Origin: Hydrocarboniphaga daqingensis
Lineage (GTDB): Bacteria; Pseudomonadota; Gammaproteobacteria; Nevskiales; Nevskiaceae
Length of the DNA: 64,000 bases
Assembly: GCF_900129825.1 (NCBI RefSeq)
Contig: NZ_FQWZ01000002.1
Coordinates: forward strand, 206,081 to 270,080
Direction: 5' to 3'
Shown here: positions 1 through 8,490 of the stretch, piece by piece
Position numbering within the stretch: position 1 is the stretch's first letter
How the letters are laid out: every line of letters starts with the position of its first letter
Translations under genes and position numbers: made by a program
Notes under the pieces: model-generated
Databases searched by the model: none
Seen by the model: only the letters and a program-made list of their open reading frames with translations
What the model was told of the DNA's origin: nothing

Positions 1-2
1 AG

Positions 3-1418
3 GGCGTGACCGACGTTGTGCAGGTGGCCGAAGGCGTGGCCGTGGTCGCGACCGGCATGTGGCCGGCGATCCAGGGCCGACGCGCGTTGAAAGTGCAGTG
101 GGACGGCGGCGCCAGCGGCCTGAACACCGCCGCGCTGTATCAGGACTATCGCCAGCGGGCGGCAGGCGCCGGCGGCGCCACGGTAACGCGCGATCCGCAG
201 ACGGCGGCGGCGCTGGCTTCGGCCGCGAGCCGCGTCGAAGCGGTCTACGAATTCCCGTACTTGGCGCATGCACCGATGGAGCCGCTGAACTGCGTCGCCT
301 GGCTGCACGACGGCATGCTCGAAACCTGGGGCGCGCACCAGTTCCCGGCATTCGACCACGCGCTGGCGGCCAAGGCCGCCGGCTTGCCGATGGACAAGGT
401 CAAGCTGCATTCGCTGATCTCGGGCGGCAGCTTTGGGCGCCGCGCCAATGCCGCGTCGGACTTCGTCGTCGAAGCGGTCAACGTCGCCAAGGCGATCGGC
501 CGACCGGTGCCGGTGCGCGTGCAGCGCACCCGCGAAGACGACATGCGTGCCGGCTGGTACCGCCCGCTGTACGTGCACGCGGTGAAAGCGGGGCTCGACG
601 CGCAAGGCGACGTCGTGGGTTGGCAACACGCCATCGTCGGCCAGTCGATCATGGCCGCCACGCCGATGGCGGCGGGCATCAAGGACGGCAACGATTCCAG
701 CTCCACCGAAGGCGTGTGGCCAACGCCATACAAAATCCCGGCGATGACCGCCGAGCTGCATTCACCGACGCAGGCGGTGCCGCCGTTGTGGTGGCGGTCG
801 GTCGGCCATACGCACACGGCGTTCGTGATGGAAACGATGCTCGACGAGCTGGCTCACGCCGCTCGCCAGGACCCGGTCGCGTTCCGCCTGAAACTGCTGA
901 AGGACCAGCCGCGCTTGGCGGGCGTAATCCGGATGGCGGCCGACAAGGCCGGCTGGAGCTCGCCGATGCCGGCGGGCAAGGCGCGCGGTTTTGCCTCGCA
1001 TTACTCGTTCGATACCTACGTTGCCCAAGTCGCCGAAGTCAGCTTGAAGCCGGACGGCTCGGTACGCGTCGAACGCGTCGTTGTCGCCGTCGACTGCGGC
1101 GTGTCGGTCAACCCGGACCAGATCGTCGCGCAGATGGAAGGTGGCGTCGGCTTTGCGCTGGCCGCTGCGCTGTATGGCCAGATCGACATCGCCAAGGGCA
1201 CGGTCACGCAGAGCAACTTCCACGACTACCGCGTGCTGCGCATCGACGAAATGCCCAAGGTCGACGTGCACATCGTCAACAGCACGCAGGCGCCGACCGG
1301 CGTCGGCGAGCCGGGCGTGCCCCCGCTGGCGCCCGCCGTGGCCAATGCGATCGCAAGCCTGACCGGGCATCGCGTACGCCGTCTGCCGCTGGCCGGGCAG
1401 ACGTTCACGCGCGCCTGA
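3..1418 (+). CDS. Molybdenum hydroxylase large (beta) subunit, isoquinoline 1-oxidoreductase type, 5'-truncated
   Basis: Only the C-terminal part (about 470 residues) is present; the reading frame is open to the left edge, so the start lies outside the window. The protein resembles the large molybdopterin-binding subunit of xanthine dehydrogenase-family hydroxylases, closest to the isoquinoline 1-oxidoreductase beta subunit (usually about 700-770 residues). Visible marks are the SGGSFGRR segment that contacts the cofactor and, near the C-terminus, [18 protein letters not shown], which carries the family's catalytic glutamate. Such enzymes hydroxylate N-heterocycles or aldehydes with a small 2Fe-2S partner, presumably encoded just upstream. 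An XdhC gene starts 8 bases downstream and a MocA-like gene follows, which supports a molybdenum enzyme operon. The true substrate cannot be read from sequence. Confidence 0.88.
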   Translation, partial: GVTDVVQVAEGVAVVATGMWPAIQGRRALKVQWDGGASGLNTAALYQDYRQRAAGAGGATVTRDPQTAAALASAASRVEAVYEFPYLAHAPMEPLNCVAWLHDGMLETWGAHQFPAFDHALAAKAAGLPMDKVKLHSLISGGSFGRRANAASDFVVEAVNVAKAIGRPVPVRVQRTREDDMRAGWYRPLYVHAVKAGLDAQGDVVGWQHAIVGQSIMAATPMAAGIKDGNDSSSTEGVWPTPYKIPAMTAELHSPTQAVPPLWWRSVGHTHTAFVMETMLDELAHAARQDPVAFRLKLLKDQPRLAGVIRMAADKAGWSSPMPAGKARGFASHYSFDTYVAQVAEVSLKPDGSVRVERVVVAVDCGVSVNPDQIVAQMEGGVGFALAAALYGQIDIAKGTVTQSNFHDYRVLRIDEMPKVDVHIVNSTQAPTGVGEPGVPPLAPAVANAIASLTGHRVRRLPLAGQTFTRA

Positions 1419-1425
1419 CACGTCG

Positions 1426-2424
1426 ATGGCAGCCGACGACGCAAGCGCGATCGCCTGGCCCGGTGGTTGGCCGGCGTGGCCGACCTACGCACTGGTCGAC
1501 GACCTGCTGCCGACGCTGGAGCGTTGGGCGGCAGCGGGCCGCCGCTATGCACTGGCCACGCTGGTCGAGGTCGTCGGCTCGTCGCCACGGCCGGTCGGCT
1601 CGGAAATGGCGATCGCCGACGACGGCGAAATCGCCGGCTACGTGTCCGGCGGCTGCGTCGAAGCAGCCGTGGCCACCGAGGCGCGCGCCGCATTGGCCGA
1701 CGGTCACCCGAGGTTGCTCGACTACGGCGCCGGCAGCCCGGTGCTGGACGTGCAGCTGTCCTGCGGCGGCCGCATCCGGATTCTGGTTCGCGTCGTCGTC
1801 GACGGTGACGGTTATGCGCGGCAACTGCGCCGCGCGCGCACCGAGCGACGCACGCTGTCGATCAGCAGCGATCCGGAGACTGGGCGGATAGACGTCGCCG
1901 ACGCCGCGCCGAATGCGGTCGAGGGCTGGTGCGATGGTCGCTATCAGCGACTGCAGCGTCCTCCGCTGCAATTGATCCTGGTCGGCGGCGATCCGATCGT
2001 GCTGGCCTTGATGCAGTTGGCGCCAACGTTCAGCGTCGAGATCCGGCTGCTGCGGCCGCGCGGGCCGGTCGCCGACGCCGTCCTGCCGTTGGCGACGGAA
2101 CACTACGATCGCCGCCGCATCGACGAGGCGCTGGCGGCGCTGTCGATTGATACGCGTTGCGCGATCTACACGCTGTCGCACGACGCCGACACCGATCACG
2201 CGGTACTGGCCGCTGCGTTGCGCTCGCCGGCGTATTGCATCGGCGCGCTCGGCAGTCGTCGCAAGGCAGCGCTGCGCGTTGAGCGCTTGCGCGCCGACGG
2301 CTTTGGTGACGCAGACCTGTCGCGATTGCGCACACCGGCCGGGCTCGACATCGGCGCGCGCACGCCGCAGGAAATCGCGCTGGCGATTCTGGCCGAAGTC
2401 ATCGCGGCGCGATCGCGCGCGTGA
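1426..2424 (+). CDS. XdhC/CoxI family molybdenum hydroxylase maturation factor
   Basis: 332 residues. The N-terminal half has the XdhC/CoxI signature SSPRPVGS followed by SGGCVE; the C-terminal half is the XdhC Rossmann-like domain, with [17 protein letters not shown] near residue 275 and a terminal [15 protein letters not shown] segment. Family members bind molybdenum cofactor, help add the terminal sulfido ligand and insert the cofactor into xanthine-dehydrogenase-like enzymes. Placement 8 bases after the hydroxylase subunit fits a dedicated chaperone. The ATG at 1426 is the start closest to the upstream stop. Its stop overlaps the next start as GTGA, suggesting translational coupling. Confidence 0.88.
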   Translation: MAADDASAIAWPGGWPAWPTYALVDDLLPTLERWAAAGRRYALATLVEVVGSSPRPVGSEMAIADDGEIAGYVSGGCVEAAVATEARAALADGHPRLLDYGAGSPVLDVQLSCGGRIRILVRVVVDGDGYARQLRRARTERRTLSISSDPETGRIDVADAAPNAVEGWCDGRYQRLQRPPLQLILVGGDPIVLALMQLAPTFSVEIRLLRPRGPVADAVLPLATEHYDRRRIDEALAALSIDTRCAIYTLSHDADTDHAVLAAALRSPAYCIGALGSRRKAALRVERLRADGFGDADLSRLRTPAGLDIGARTPQEIALAILAEVIAARSRA

Positions 2425-3095
2425 GCGTTCGCATCGGCTGCATCGTGCTGGCCGCCGGACGGTCGCGCCGCTTCGGCCGCACCCGCCGCAACAAACTGTT
2501 GGCCGGGCTCGGTAACACGCGCGTGATCGAATGCGTGCTGCAAGCGGTGGCCGCGTCGGCCGTTGGGCCGACCGTCGTTGTCACCGGCCACCAGCAGCAC
2601 GCGGTGCGAGCGATCGCGCAGCCACGTCGCGGACGGCGCTGGCCATGCCGCTACAACCGCCATCATCGGCAGGGCATGGCCCGCTCGCTGCAAGCCGGCT
2701 TGCTTGCGTTGCCGGCCGGTCTCGACGGCGTGGTGGTCTGTCTGGGCGACATGCCCGGCGTGCGCCACGATGTCATCGACGCACTACTGGCCGCGTTCAC
2801 ACGCGGCGACGACGCGGTGCTGCCGGTGTGCGATGGGCGGCGGGGTAATCCGGTTTTACTGGCGCGCTCGCTGTTTCCGGCCCTTATGATGCTGACCGGG
2901 GATCAAGGTGCACGTCGCATCTTGGCCCAGCCCGGCTGGACGCTGCGCTACGTCACGACTGACGACAGCGTGCTCCACGACATCGACCGCCGCCGCGACT
3001 GGTTGCGTGCGCAACGTCGTCCGCCACGCCGCCGGGCCTCGACCCTTCGCCGCCACGGACCGCCAACATACGATGACCCGGCTCAATCGCTTTGA
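2421..3095 (+). CDS. MobA-like NTP transferase (MocA-type molybdenum cofactor cytidylyltransferase)
   Basis: 224 residues beginning at a GTG that overlaps the XdhC stop. The N-terminus IVLAAGRSRRFG is the nucleotide-binding signature of MobA/MocA-type transferases, followed by a lysine in the NKLL context and a later VVCLGDMPGV segment carrying the metal-binding aspartate. MocA converts molybdopterin cofactor to the cytosine dinucleotide form used by xanthine-dehydrogenase-family enzymes, which fits this operon. The segment after the signature (RTRRNKLL) is more basic than the usual acidic residues there. The last 23 bases overlap the next gene in another frame. Guanylyl versus cytidylyl specificity is inferred from context only. 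Confidence 0.82.
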   Translation: MSVRIGCIVLAAGRSRRFGRTRRNKLLAGLGNTRVIECVLQAVAASAVGPTVVVTGHQQHAVRAIAQPRRGRRWPCRYNRHHRQGMARSLQAGLLALPAGLDGVVVCLGDMPGVRHDVIDALLAAFTRGDDAVLPVCDGRRGNPVLLARSLFPALMMLTGDQGARRILAQPGWTLRYVTTDDSVLHDIDRRRDWLRAQRRPPRRRASTLRRHGPPTYDDPAQSL

Positions 3096-4365
3096 CACGC
3101 TGCGCACCGTTTCGCTGGGCCTGACGGCTGCACTGACGGCGCTGACATTGGCCAGCTGCGGCAGCGGCAGCAGCGGCGCCAACTCGCCGGATGTCGGCTC
3201 TGGCGGACCTGCGCCCGTGCCGACCGCCGCGCGAGACGTGCTGGTGGTCAGCAACAACTGGGAAGGCACGGCCGACTTCATCGACCCGCAAAGCTTCCAG
3301 CGACTGCTGCGCTTGAACATCGTGCCGGACCGCGAGCAGCGCGTGGCCGAGATTCGCGCCAACCCCGTGCGCTATGCCGAATATCTCGGCGTGCGGCAGT
3401 TGATCGGCGAAGGCAACGACCAGCTGGTCGATGATGGCTTCACGTCGGCTGACGGGCGTTTCCTGTACGTGTCGCGGCCGAGTTTTTCCGACGTGGTCGC
3501 CTTTGACCTGAGCACGCGCAACATCGTCTGGCGCACGCCGGTCGACGGCTATCGCTCCGATCACATGGCCCTGTCGCCAGACGGCAAGGAACTGGCCGTG
3601 TCGGCATCGACCGAGCGCAAAGTCATGGTGCTCGACACCGCGACCGGCGCCGTCGTCGGCAGCTTTGCATCCGGCGATCAGCCGCATGAAAACAATTATT
3701 CGAAGGACGGCAGCCGCATCTTCCACGCCAGCATCGGCACCGTGTTCACGCCGCTGGATGTGCCCTTGTTCGACACGACCAAGGGCGAACGCGTGTTCGA
3801 AGTGGTCGATGCGCGCACGCGCACGGTGCTGAAGAAAGTCGATATCGGCGCCAAGCTCGCCGAGGCGGGTTATCCCAATTTCAGCTCGGCCGTGCGTCCC
3901 ATGGCGATCGCGCCCGATGAGCGTCTGTTCTACTTCCAGCTGTCGTTCTTCCACGGCGTGGTCGAGTACGACCTGGAGCAGGACAAAGTACTGCGCGTGG
4001 CCACGCTACCGAACGCGGTGCCGGACAAGCCGCTGGCACTGTACCCGCTCGACAGCGCACACCATGGACTGGCGATCAGTCCCGATGGCACGCAGTTGTG
4101 CGCCGCCGGCACGGTCGACAACTACATTGCGCTGATCAATCGCCAGACGCTGCAGTACAAGATCTTCCCGACCGGCGCCACGCCGTACTGGTCGACGACG
4201 AGCACCGACGGTCGCTACTGCTTCGTATCGATTGCAGGCGCCGACCAGATTGCGGTGATCGACTACGCTCGCCAGGAACAGGTCGCAACGATCCCGGTCG
4301 GCAATCATCCGCAGCGTTCGCGCATGGGTCGCTTGCTGAGCAGCGCGGTCGACACGGCACGCTGA
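3073..4365 (+). CDS. Beta-propeller (YVTN-type) lipoprotein
   Basis: 430 residues from the ATG at 3073. This start places a positively charged n-region and a lipobox (LTLASC, Cys about residue 27) at the N-terminus; longer in-frame extensions are arginine-rich shadow sequence of the previous gene. After a Ser/Gly linker there are repeated blades with SPDGKELAVS, SPDGTQLCAA and TDGRYCFVS, and a closing VIDYARQEQVATIPVGNHP, typical of YVTN/WD40-like propellers. Probably attached to the outer membrane facing the periplasm. The gene overlaps the MocA-like gene by 23 bases, so it may be co-transcribed with the molybdenum operon, but no enzymatic role can be assigned. It converges with mnmE, with 21 bases between the stops. 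Confidence 0.75.
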   Translation: MTRLNRFDTLRTVSLGLTAALTALTLASCGSGSSGANSPDVGSGGPAPVPTAARDVLVVSNNWEGTADFIDPQSFQRLLRLNIVPDREQRVAEIRANPVRYAEYLGVRQLIGEGNDQLVDDGFTSADGRFLYVSRPSFSDVVAFDLSTRNIVWRTPVDGYRSDHMALSPDGKELAVSASTERKVMVLDTATGAVVGSFASGDQPHENNYSKDGSRIFHASIGTVFTPLDVPLFDTTKGERVFEVVDARTRTVLKKVDIGAKLAEAGYPNFSSAVRPMAIAPDERLFYFQLSFFHGVVEYDLEQDKVLRVATLPNAVPDKPLALYPLDSAHHGLAISPDGTQLCAAGTVDNYIALINRQTLQYKIFPTGATPYWSTTSTDGRYCFVSIAGADQIAVIDYARQEQVATIPVGNHPQRSRMGRLLSSAVDTAR

Positions 4366-4386
4366 GGTGTCGCGCGGTGCGGCGGC

Positions 4387-5745
4387 TTACTTGCCGATGC
4401 AGAACCGCGAAAAAATGCTGCCGAGCAAATCATCGCTGCTGACCTGGCCGGTGATCTCACCGAGCTGCTGATGCGCCAGCCGCAATTCTTCGGCAATGGT
4501 TTCAGCCGGGGCTTGATGCAGCAGACCTTGGTAAGCGGTGTCGACATGCGCGGCGGCTGCCTGCAGCGCCACCAAGTGGCGCGTACGTGCGGTGAAGATC
4601 GTCTGCTTGTCGCTGGCAGCCGGATTCCAGCCAGCGAGTTCGCGTAGCTGCTGGCGCAGCAGCTCGATGCCGTCACCGGTAGCGGCACTCAGCCTCAGCT
4701 CGATGCCGCGTGGCGTGCGCAACACTTGTGTGGGCGCACCGCTGAGATCGCTCTTGTTGCGAATGTGCAGCACCGGGATCTGCAACGGCAGTTGCTGCAG
4801 CAGGCGCTGATCTTCAGCCGAGTCGGCATCGCGGTCGTCGCTGACATACAGCACCGCTTCGGCCTTGTGCATCACATCCCAGGCGCGCCGTATGCCTTCG
4901 CGCTCGATGGCATCGTCGGTGTCACGCAACCCGGCCGTGTCGATCACCGTCAACGGCATGCCGTCGATGATTAAGTGTTCGCGCAACAGATCGCGCGTGG
5001 TGCCGGGGCGGTCGCTGACGATGGCCGCTTCAACGCCGGCGAGTCGGTTCAGCAGCGTGCTCTTGCCGACGTTCGGCTGGCCAGCGATCGCGATCGTCAT
5101 GCCATCACGCAAGCGGCGGCCCTGAGAGGTCTGCGCTTGCAGAAGCGCTAGCTCGCCACGCCATTGCTGCAAGCGCTGGTGCAGGCGCGCATCAGCGAGC
5201 CAGTCGACATCCTCGTCGGAAAAATCCAGCGCGCCTTCGACCCAGACGCGGATTTCGAGCAGCGCTTCGGCCAGCTGCGTCAGCTGTCGCGAGAACTCGC
5301 CATCGAGCGAACGCTGCGCTGCGGTGACCGCTTCGCGGCTGGCGGCGTCGATCAAGTCAGCGACGGCTTCGGCTTGGGCCAGATCGAGCTTGCCGTTGAC
5401 GAACGCACGCTCCGAAAACTCACCAGGGCGAGCAACACGAGCGCCGGCCGCACAAGCGGCCTGCAGCAGACAGTCGAGCAGCACCGGGCCGCCATGCGCC
5501 TGCAGCTCGACCAGATCTTCGCCGGTGTATGAATGCGGTGCGACGAAATGCAGTACCAAGCCGCGATCGAGAATCGCGCCGGTCACGTCGCGAAACGCGC
5601 GCAGACCGGCGGTGCGCGGCGCCGGCAGCGTGCCACACAGCGCGGTTGCGATGGTCTGCGCTTGCGGCCCGCTGAGCCGCAGCAGTCCGATGGCGCCGCG
5701 ACCCGGCGCCGTGGCGATGGCGGCGATGGTATCGTTCGTCGCCAT
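4387..5745 (-). CDS. mnmE: tRNA uridine-5-carboxymethylaminomethyl(34) synthesis GTPase MnmE
   Basis: 452 residues, the usual length. The N-terminal TrmE formyl-THF-binding domain opens with DTIAAIATAPGRGAIGLLRL; the G domain has G1 GQPNVGKST around residues 222-229, a DTAGLRDT G3 and an NKSD G4; the protein ends with the catalytic CIGK motif. With MnmG, MnmE modifies the wobble uridine of several tRNAs in the cytoplasm. It is the last gene of the rpmH-rnpA-yidD-yidC-mnmE block, 9 bases after yidC. The position beside the origin is conserved in gammaproteobacteria. Confidence 0.98.
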   Translation of the reverse strand: MATNDTIAAIATAPGRGAIGLLRLSGPQAQTIATALCGTLPAPRTAGLRAFRDVTGAILDRGLVLHFVAPHSYTGEDLVELQAHGGPVLLDCLLQAACAAGARVARPGEFSERAFVNGKLDLAQAEAVADLIDAASREAVTAAQRSLDGEFSRQLTQLAEALLEIRVWVEGALDFSDEDVDWLADARLHQRLQQWRGELALLQAQTSQGRRLRDGMTIAIAGQPNVGKSTLLNRLAGVEAAIVSDRPGTTRDLLREHLIIDGMPLTVIDTAGLRDTDDAIEREGIRRAWDVMHKAEAVLYVSDDRDADSAEDQRLLQQLPLQIPVLHIRNKSDLSGAPTQVLRTPRGIELRLSAATGDGIELLRQQLRELAGWNPAASDKQTIFTARTRHLVALQAAAAHVDTAYQGLLHQAPAETIAEELRLAHQQLGEITGQVSSDDLLGSIFSRFCIGK

Positions 5746-5754
5746 CCGCTGTGC

Positions 5755-7452
5755 TTACTTGCCGGCTTTGGGTGCCTTGATCAGCGGCTTGCCGTTCTTC
5801 TCGTCACGCTCGATCTTCGCCGTGATGTAGGCCTGCTGCGCAATGCTGATCAGGTTGGACACGCACCAGTACAGCACCAGACCGGCCGGGAAGAAGGCGA
5901 AGAAGCCGGTCAGCGCGATCGGCATCACGTTCATCATCTTCTGCTGCATCGGATCCATCGTGGCCGTTTGGCCCGACATGCGCTGCATCGCAAACATGCT
6001 GACGCCATAGATCACCGGCAGCACGAAGAACGGGTCCGGCGAGGTCAGGTCGTTGATCCACAGCGCGAAGTCCGCCTGGCGCAATTCGACGCTTTCAAGG
6101 AACACCCAGTACAGCGCGAAGAACACCGGCATCTGCACCAGCAGAGGCCAGCAACCTGCGAGCGGGTTGAAGCCTTCCTTCTTGTACAGGTCCATCATCG
6201 CCTTGGACATGCGCTCGCGATCACCCGCATAGCGCTCCTTCATCTCCGCAATACGCGGCGCGAACTTGCGCATCTTGGCGGTCGAGCGGTACTGCGCGGC
6301 GGCCAGCGGATAGAACACGGTTTTGACGATCAGCGTCAGCAGGATGATCGCCACGCCCCAGTTGCCGGTCAGCTTGTGCAGCTTTTCCATGACGACGAAC
6401 AGCAGCTCCGAGATCGACGTCAGGAAGCCGTAGTCGACCGTCAGCTCGAGACCGGCAGCGGCTTTGCCGATCGAATCCTGCAGCTTCGGGCCCAAGTACA
6501 GTTTGGTGCTGAACGTCTGCTCGCCGGCCGGCGCGATGCTCGCCGTTGCGCCCAAGTACTGCGCGACATAGCGCTGGTCCGTGGCCGCCTTGCCATCGAA
6601 CTTATGAACTTCGTCCTGCGGCGGCAGGATCGCGGCGACGAAGTAATGCTGCAGCATCGCCAACCAGCCACCCTGCTGCTCGACGGCGTATGCACCATCA
6701 TCGATGTCGTCGAACGACAGTTTGTGGAAGCGGTACTTGTCCGAGTTCGGCTTGCGCTCGTAGACACCGACGCCGGTGAACGTGTGGACGAAGCGCGGCT
6801 CTTCAGCGATCGGAACCGGCGTGCGCACCATGCGCACATAAGGGCTGGCCGTCAGCGGCTCGGCGCTACCGTTGCGCACCTGCTGGATCAACTCGACTTC
6901 GTAGCGACCGCGATAGAAGCGGTAGGTCTTGGTCACCTGATTGCCCGCTGCATCGATGCGCGTCAGCGGCACGTCGAGCGTGTCAGCGCCGTCCGCCATG
7001 CGGTACTCGGTCTGCGCGGCGACGAACTCGTCCAGATGGCTGCCCAGCGCCTTGTCCGAGCCCGCGACACCGCTCTGCAGCACGAAGTAGTGGCCGTCGC
7101 GATCGTTCAGCAGCGGCACGTTCTTGTCGGGCTGGTCCTTGGACAACGGGTAGCCGATCAGTTCGAGGCGGCGCAGATCACCGCCGGTGGTCGACACTTC
7201 GCCGACGAACAGGTCGGTGACGATCGCGATTCGTGCGTTGCGTGCCATCACCGGCGTGTTGCCGGGTACTGCTTCGGCGGGCCCGCCGATGGTCGGTACG
7301 TCAGCGTCGATCCGCGCTTGCGTTGCTTCGGCCGCCACGGTGTCCGGCGGCGTCAGTACCGGCTTGGGGCCGTGCTCGGTCTGCCAGGACTGGTAGATGA
7401 AAAAGATCAGCACGCCAAGAACGGCGAGCAAGATGAAACGGCGGTTTTCCAT
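5755..7452 (-). CDS. yidC: Membrane protein insertase YidC
   Basis: 565 residues. An N-terminal membrane anchor (FILLAVLGVLIFFIYQSW) is followed by a large periplasmic domain (about 60-340) and the conserved C-terminal Oxa1/YidC insertase domain, starting near GNWGVAIILLTLIVKTVFYP and including the cytoplasmic KMRKFAPRIAEMKERY hairpin and GCWPLLVQMPVFFALYWV. This is the gram-negative architecture. YidC inserts and folds inner-membrane proteins alone or with SecYEG. It lies 36 bases after yidD on the same strand. The C-terminal tail is short and lysine-rich, as usual for a ribosome-contacting tail. Confidence 0.98.
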   Translation of the reverse strand: MENRRFILLAVLGVLIFFIYQSWQTEHGPKPVLTPPDTVAAEATQARIDADVPTIGGPAEAVPGNTPVMARNARIAIVTDLFVGEVSTTGGDLRRLELIGYPLSKDQPDKNVPLLNDRDGHYFVLQSGVAGSDKALGSHLDEFVAAQTEYRMADGADTLDVPLTRIDAAGNQVTKTYRFYRGRYEVELIQQVRNGSAEPLTASPYVRMVRTPVPIAEEPRFVHTFTGVGVYERKPNSDKYRFHKLSFDDIDDGAYAVEQQGGWLAMLQHYFVAAILPPQDEVHKFDGKAATDQRYVAQYLGATASIAPAGEQTFSTKLYLGPKLQDSIGKAAAGLELTVDYGFLTSISELLFVVMEKLHKLTGNWGVAIILLTLIVKTVFYPLAAAQYRSTAKMRKFAPRIAEMKERYAGDRERMSKAMMDLYKKEGFNPLAGCWPLLVQMPVFFALYWVFLESVELRQADFALWINDLTSPDPFFVLPVIYGVSMFAMQRMSGQTATMDPMQQKMMNVMPIALTGFFAFFPAGLVLYWCVSNLISIAQQAYITAKIERDEKNGKPLIKAPKAGK

Positions 7453-7488
7453 GGGGACTTAAGTTCAGAGCGACAGCAGTCTGCCCGG

Positions 7489-7713
7489 TCAGCGCGACCG
7501 GGGTGGCGGCACGGGATCGTATCCGCCCGGGTTCAAGGGATGACAGCGCACGATGCGGCGGGCCGCTAGCGTAGCGCCTCGCGCAAGACCGTGCTGTTGC
7601 AAGGCCTCGACGGTGTAATGCGAGCAAGTCGGATGAAAGCGACAGCGCGGCGGTAGGAACCGGCTGATGCAGCGCTGATAGAAGCGAATCAGGATGACGA
7701 GGAAGCGGACCAT
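7489..7713 (-). CDS. yidD: Membrane protein insertion efficiency factor YidD
   Basis: 74 residues. It has the compact YidD pattern: an N-terminal amphipathic/hydrophobic helix ([19 protein letters not shown]), the [15 protein letters not shown] cysteine motif, and the closing [14 protein letters not shown]. YidD assists membrane protein insertion and sits at the cytoplasmic face of the inner membrane. The start ATG lies inside the end of rnpA (25-base overlap), the usual arrangement, which suggests translational coupling between the two. Confidence 0.96.
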   Translation of the reverse strand: MVRFLVILIRFYQRCISRFLPPRCRFHPTCSHYTVEALQQHGLARGATLAARRIVRCHPLNPGGYDPVPPPRSR

Positions 7714-8048
7714 CGTTGGGCGATGCGGATCCAGAGCTTCTGCAGATCGGCGTCGAAGTCGGCCCGTGGGCGACTCCGAGCGGCGGGTTTTGCCATCACG
7801 ACAATGTCGCAGGCCGGTAATCGAGCTTGCGCTTCGCGGAAGCTGGCGCGGATTTGCCGCTTGAGGCGATTACGGTCGACCGCCAGTGCCGCTTGCTTGC
7901 GGGAGATGGCCAGGCCCAGCCGAGGCTGGTCGAGGCTGCCGGCGCAGACCACGGCGGTCAGCAGCGGCGTGGTTTCACGCCGGCCGCTTTTGAACACCCG
8001 CTCGAAGTCGGCGGGGTTCAGCAGGCGCGCACGACGGGTGAAGCGCAA
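7689..8048 (-). CDS. rnpA: Ribonuclease P protein component RnpA (TTG start)
   Basis: 119 residues. The family core is visible: a [11 protein letters not shown] segment near the N-terminus, [28 protein letters not shown] carrying the RNR RNA-binding motif, and [10 protein letters not shown]. RnpA is the protein subunit of RNase P, which matures tRNA 5' ends. The only start upstream of the conserved region in this frame is a TTG at 8048-8046; an in-frame TGA occupies 8057-8055, so no ATG or GTG is available. The gene begins 30 bases after the rpmH stop with a weak ribosome binding site, suggesting low or coupled translation, and overlaps yidD by 25 bases. Confidence 0.95.
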   Translation of the reverse strand: MRFTRRARLLNPADFERVFKSGRRETTPLLTAVVCAGSLDQPRLGLAISRKQAALAVDRNRLKRQIRASFREAQARLPACDIVVMAKPAARSRPRADFDADLQKLWIRIAQRWSASSSS

Positions 8049-8078
8049 AGGCGCTCAGCCGGCCGCGCGCTGCCGGCT

Positions 8079-8216
8079 TCAGACCGGCGTCAGGCGAGCG
8101 CGGCCCTTGGCACGACGGCGGGCCAGCACCTTGCGGCCACCGACGGTTGCCATGCGGGCGCGGAAACCATGGGTGCGCTTACGGCGCAGCGAATGCGGCT
8201 GGAAGGTGCGTTTCAT
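8079..8216 (-). CDS. rpmH: 50S ribosomal protein L34
   Basis: A 45-residue basic protein, [18 protein letters not shown] at the start and [13 protein letters not shown] at the end, which is the near-invariant L34 sequence. It is the first gene of the minus-strand block and diverges from dnaA. A good sigma-70-type promoter lies about 35-65 bases upstream (8251-8280). The ATG at 8216-8214 is unambiguous and the stop is at 8081-8079. Confidence 0.99.
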   Translation of the reverse strand: MKRTFQPHSLRRKRTHGFRARMATVGGRKVLARRRAKGRARLTPV

Positions 8217-8250
8217 GGCGAGTCATCATCAACAGCAAAAAAGGGCGCGG

Positions 8251-8280
8251 ATTGTAGCGGCAACACGGGCCCGGGAACAA
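8251..8280 (-). promoter_or_regulatory. Predicted rpmH promoter
   Basis: Reading the minus strand, TTGTTC (8280-8275) and TACAAT (8256-8251) are separated by 18 bases, a good match to the sigma-70 -35 and -10 elements. Transcription would begin near 8244, leaving a leader of about 28 nucleotides before rpmH. The placement is a prediction from sequence only. Confidence 0.65.
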
Positions 8281-8312
8281 GCTGGGCGATCGAGGCGCTT
8301 AGCGACACTCGC

Positions 8313-8321
8313 TGTGGATAA
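8313..8321 (-). promoter_or_regulatory. DnaA box (perfect) in the rpmH-dnaA intergenic region
   Basis: The plus strand reads TGTGGATAA, the exact complement of the DnaA box TTATCCACA. It lies 32 bases upstream of the predicted rpmH -35 and 170 bases upstream of dnaA, so it could serve dnaA autoregulation or origin function. I saw only this one perfect box in the 8217-8490 gap. Confidence 0.75.
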
Positions 8322-8490
8322 CTACGGGTGCCGCGGTTAGACTCTGAGGCTTACCCGTGCTGCCTGGTGTCGAGCCCCGAGCTCGAGCGCGCCGTCGTCG
8401 GCGCCTGCATTCGCGGGCAGCCCTTTTCTAAGGAAGACCGCTGCTTTACCCCATGTTGCGTCCTCTTTCTCCAACCGAGCACAGCGGCCG

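Noticed and set aside
5533..7569. Long open frame (678 codons) antisense to yidC and mnmE
   Set aside because: Its product is arginine/glutamine/histidine-rich shadow sequence with no domain; long antisense frames are expected at this GC content opposite real genes.
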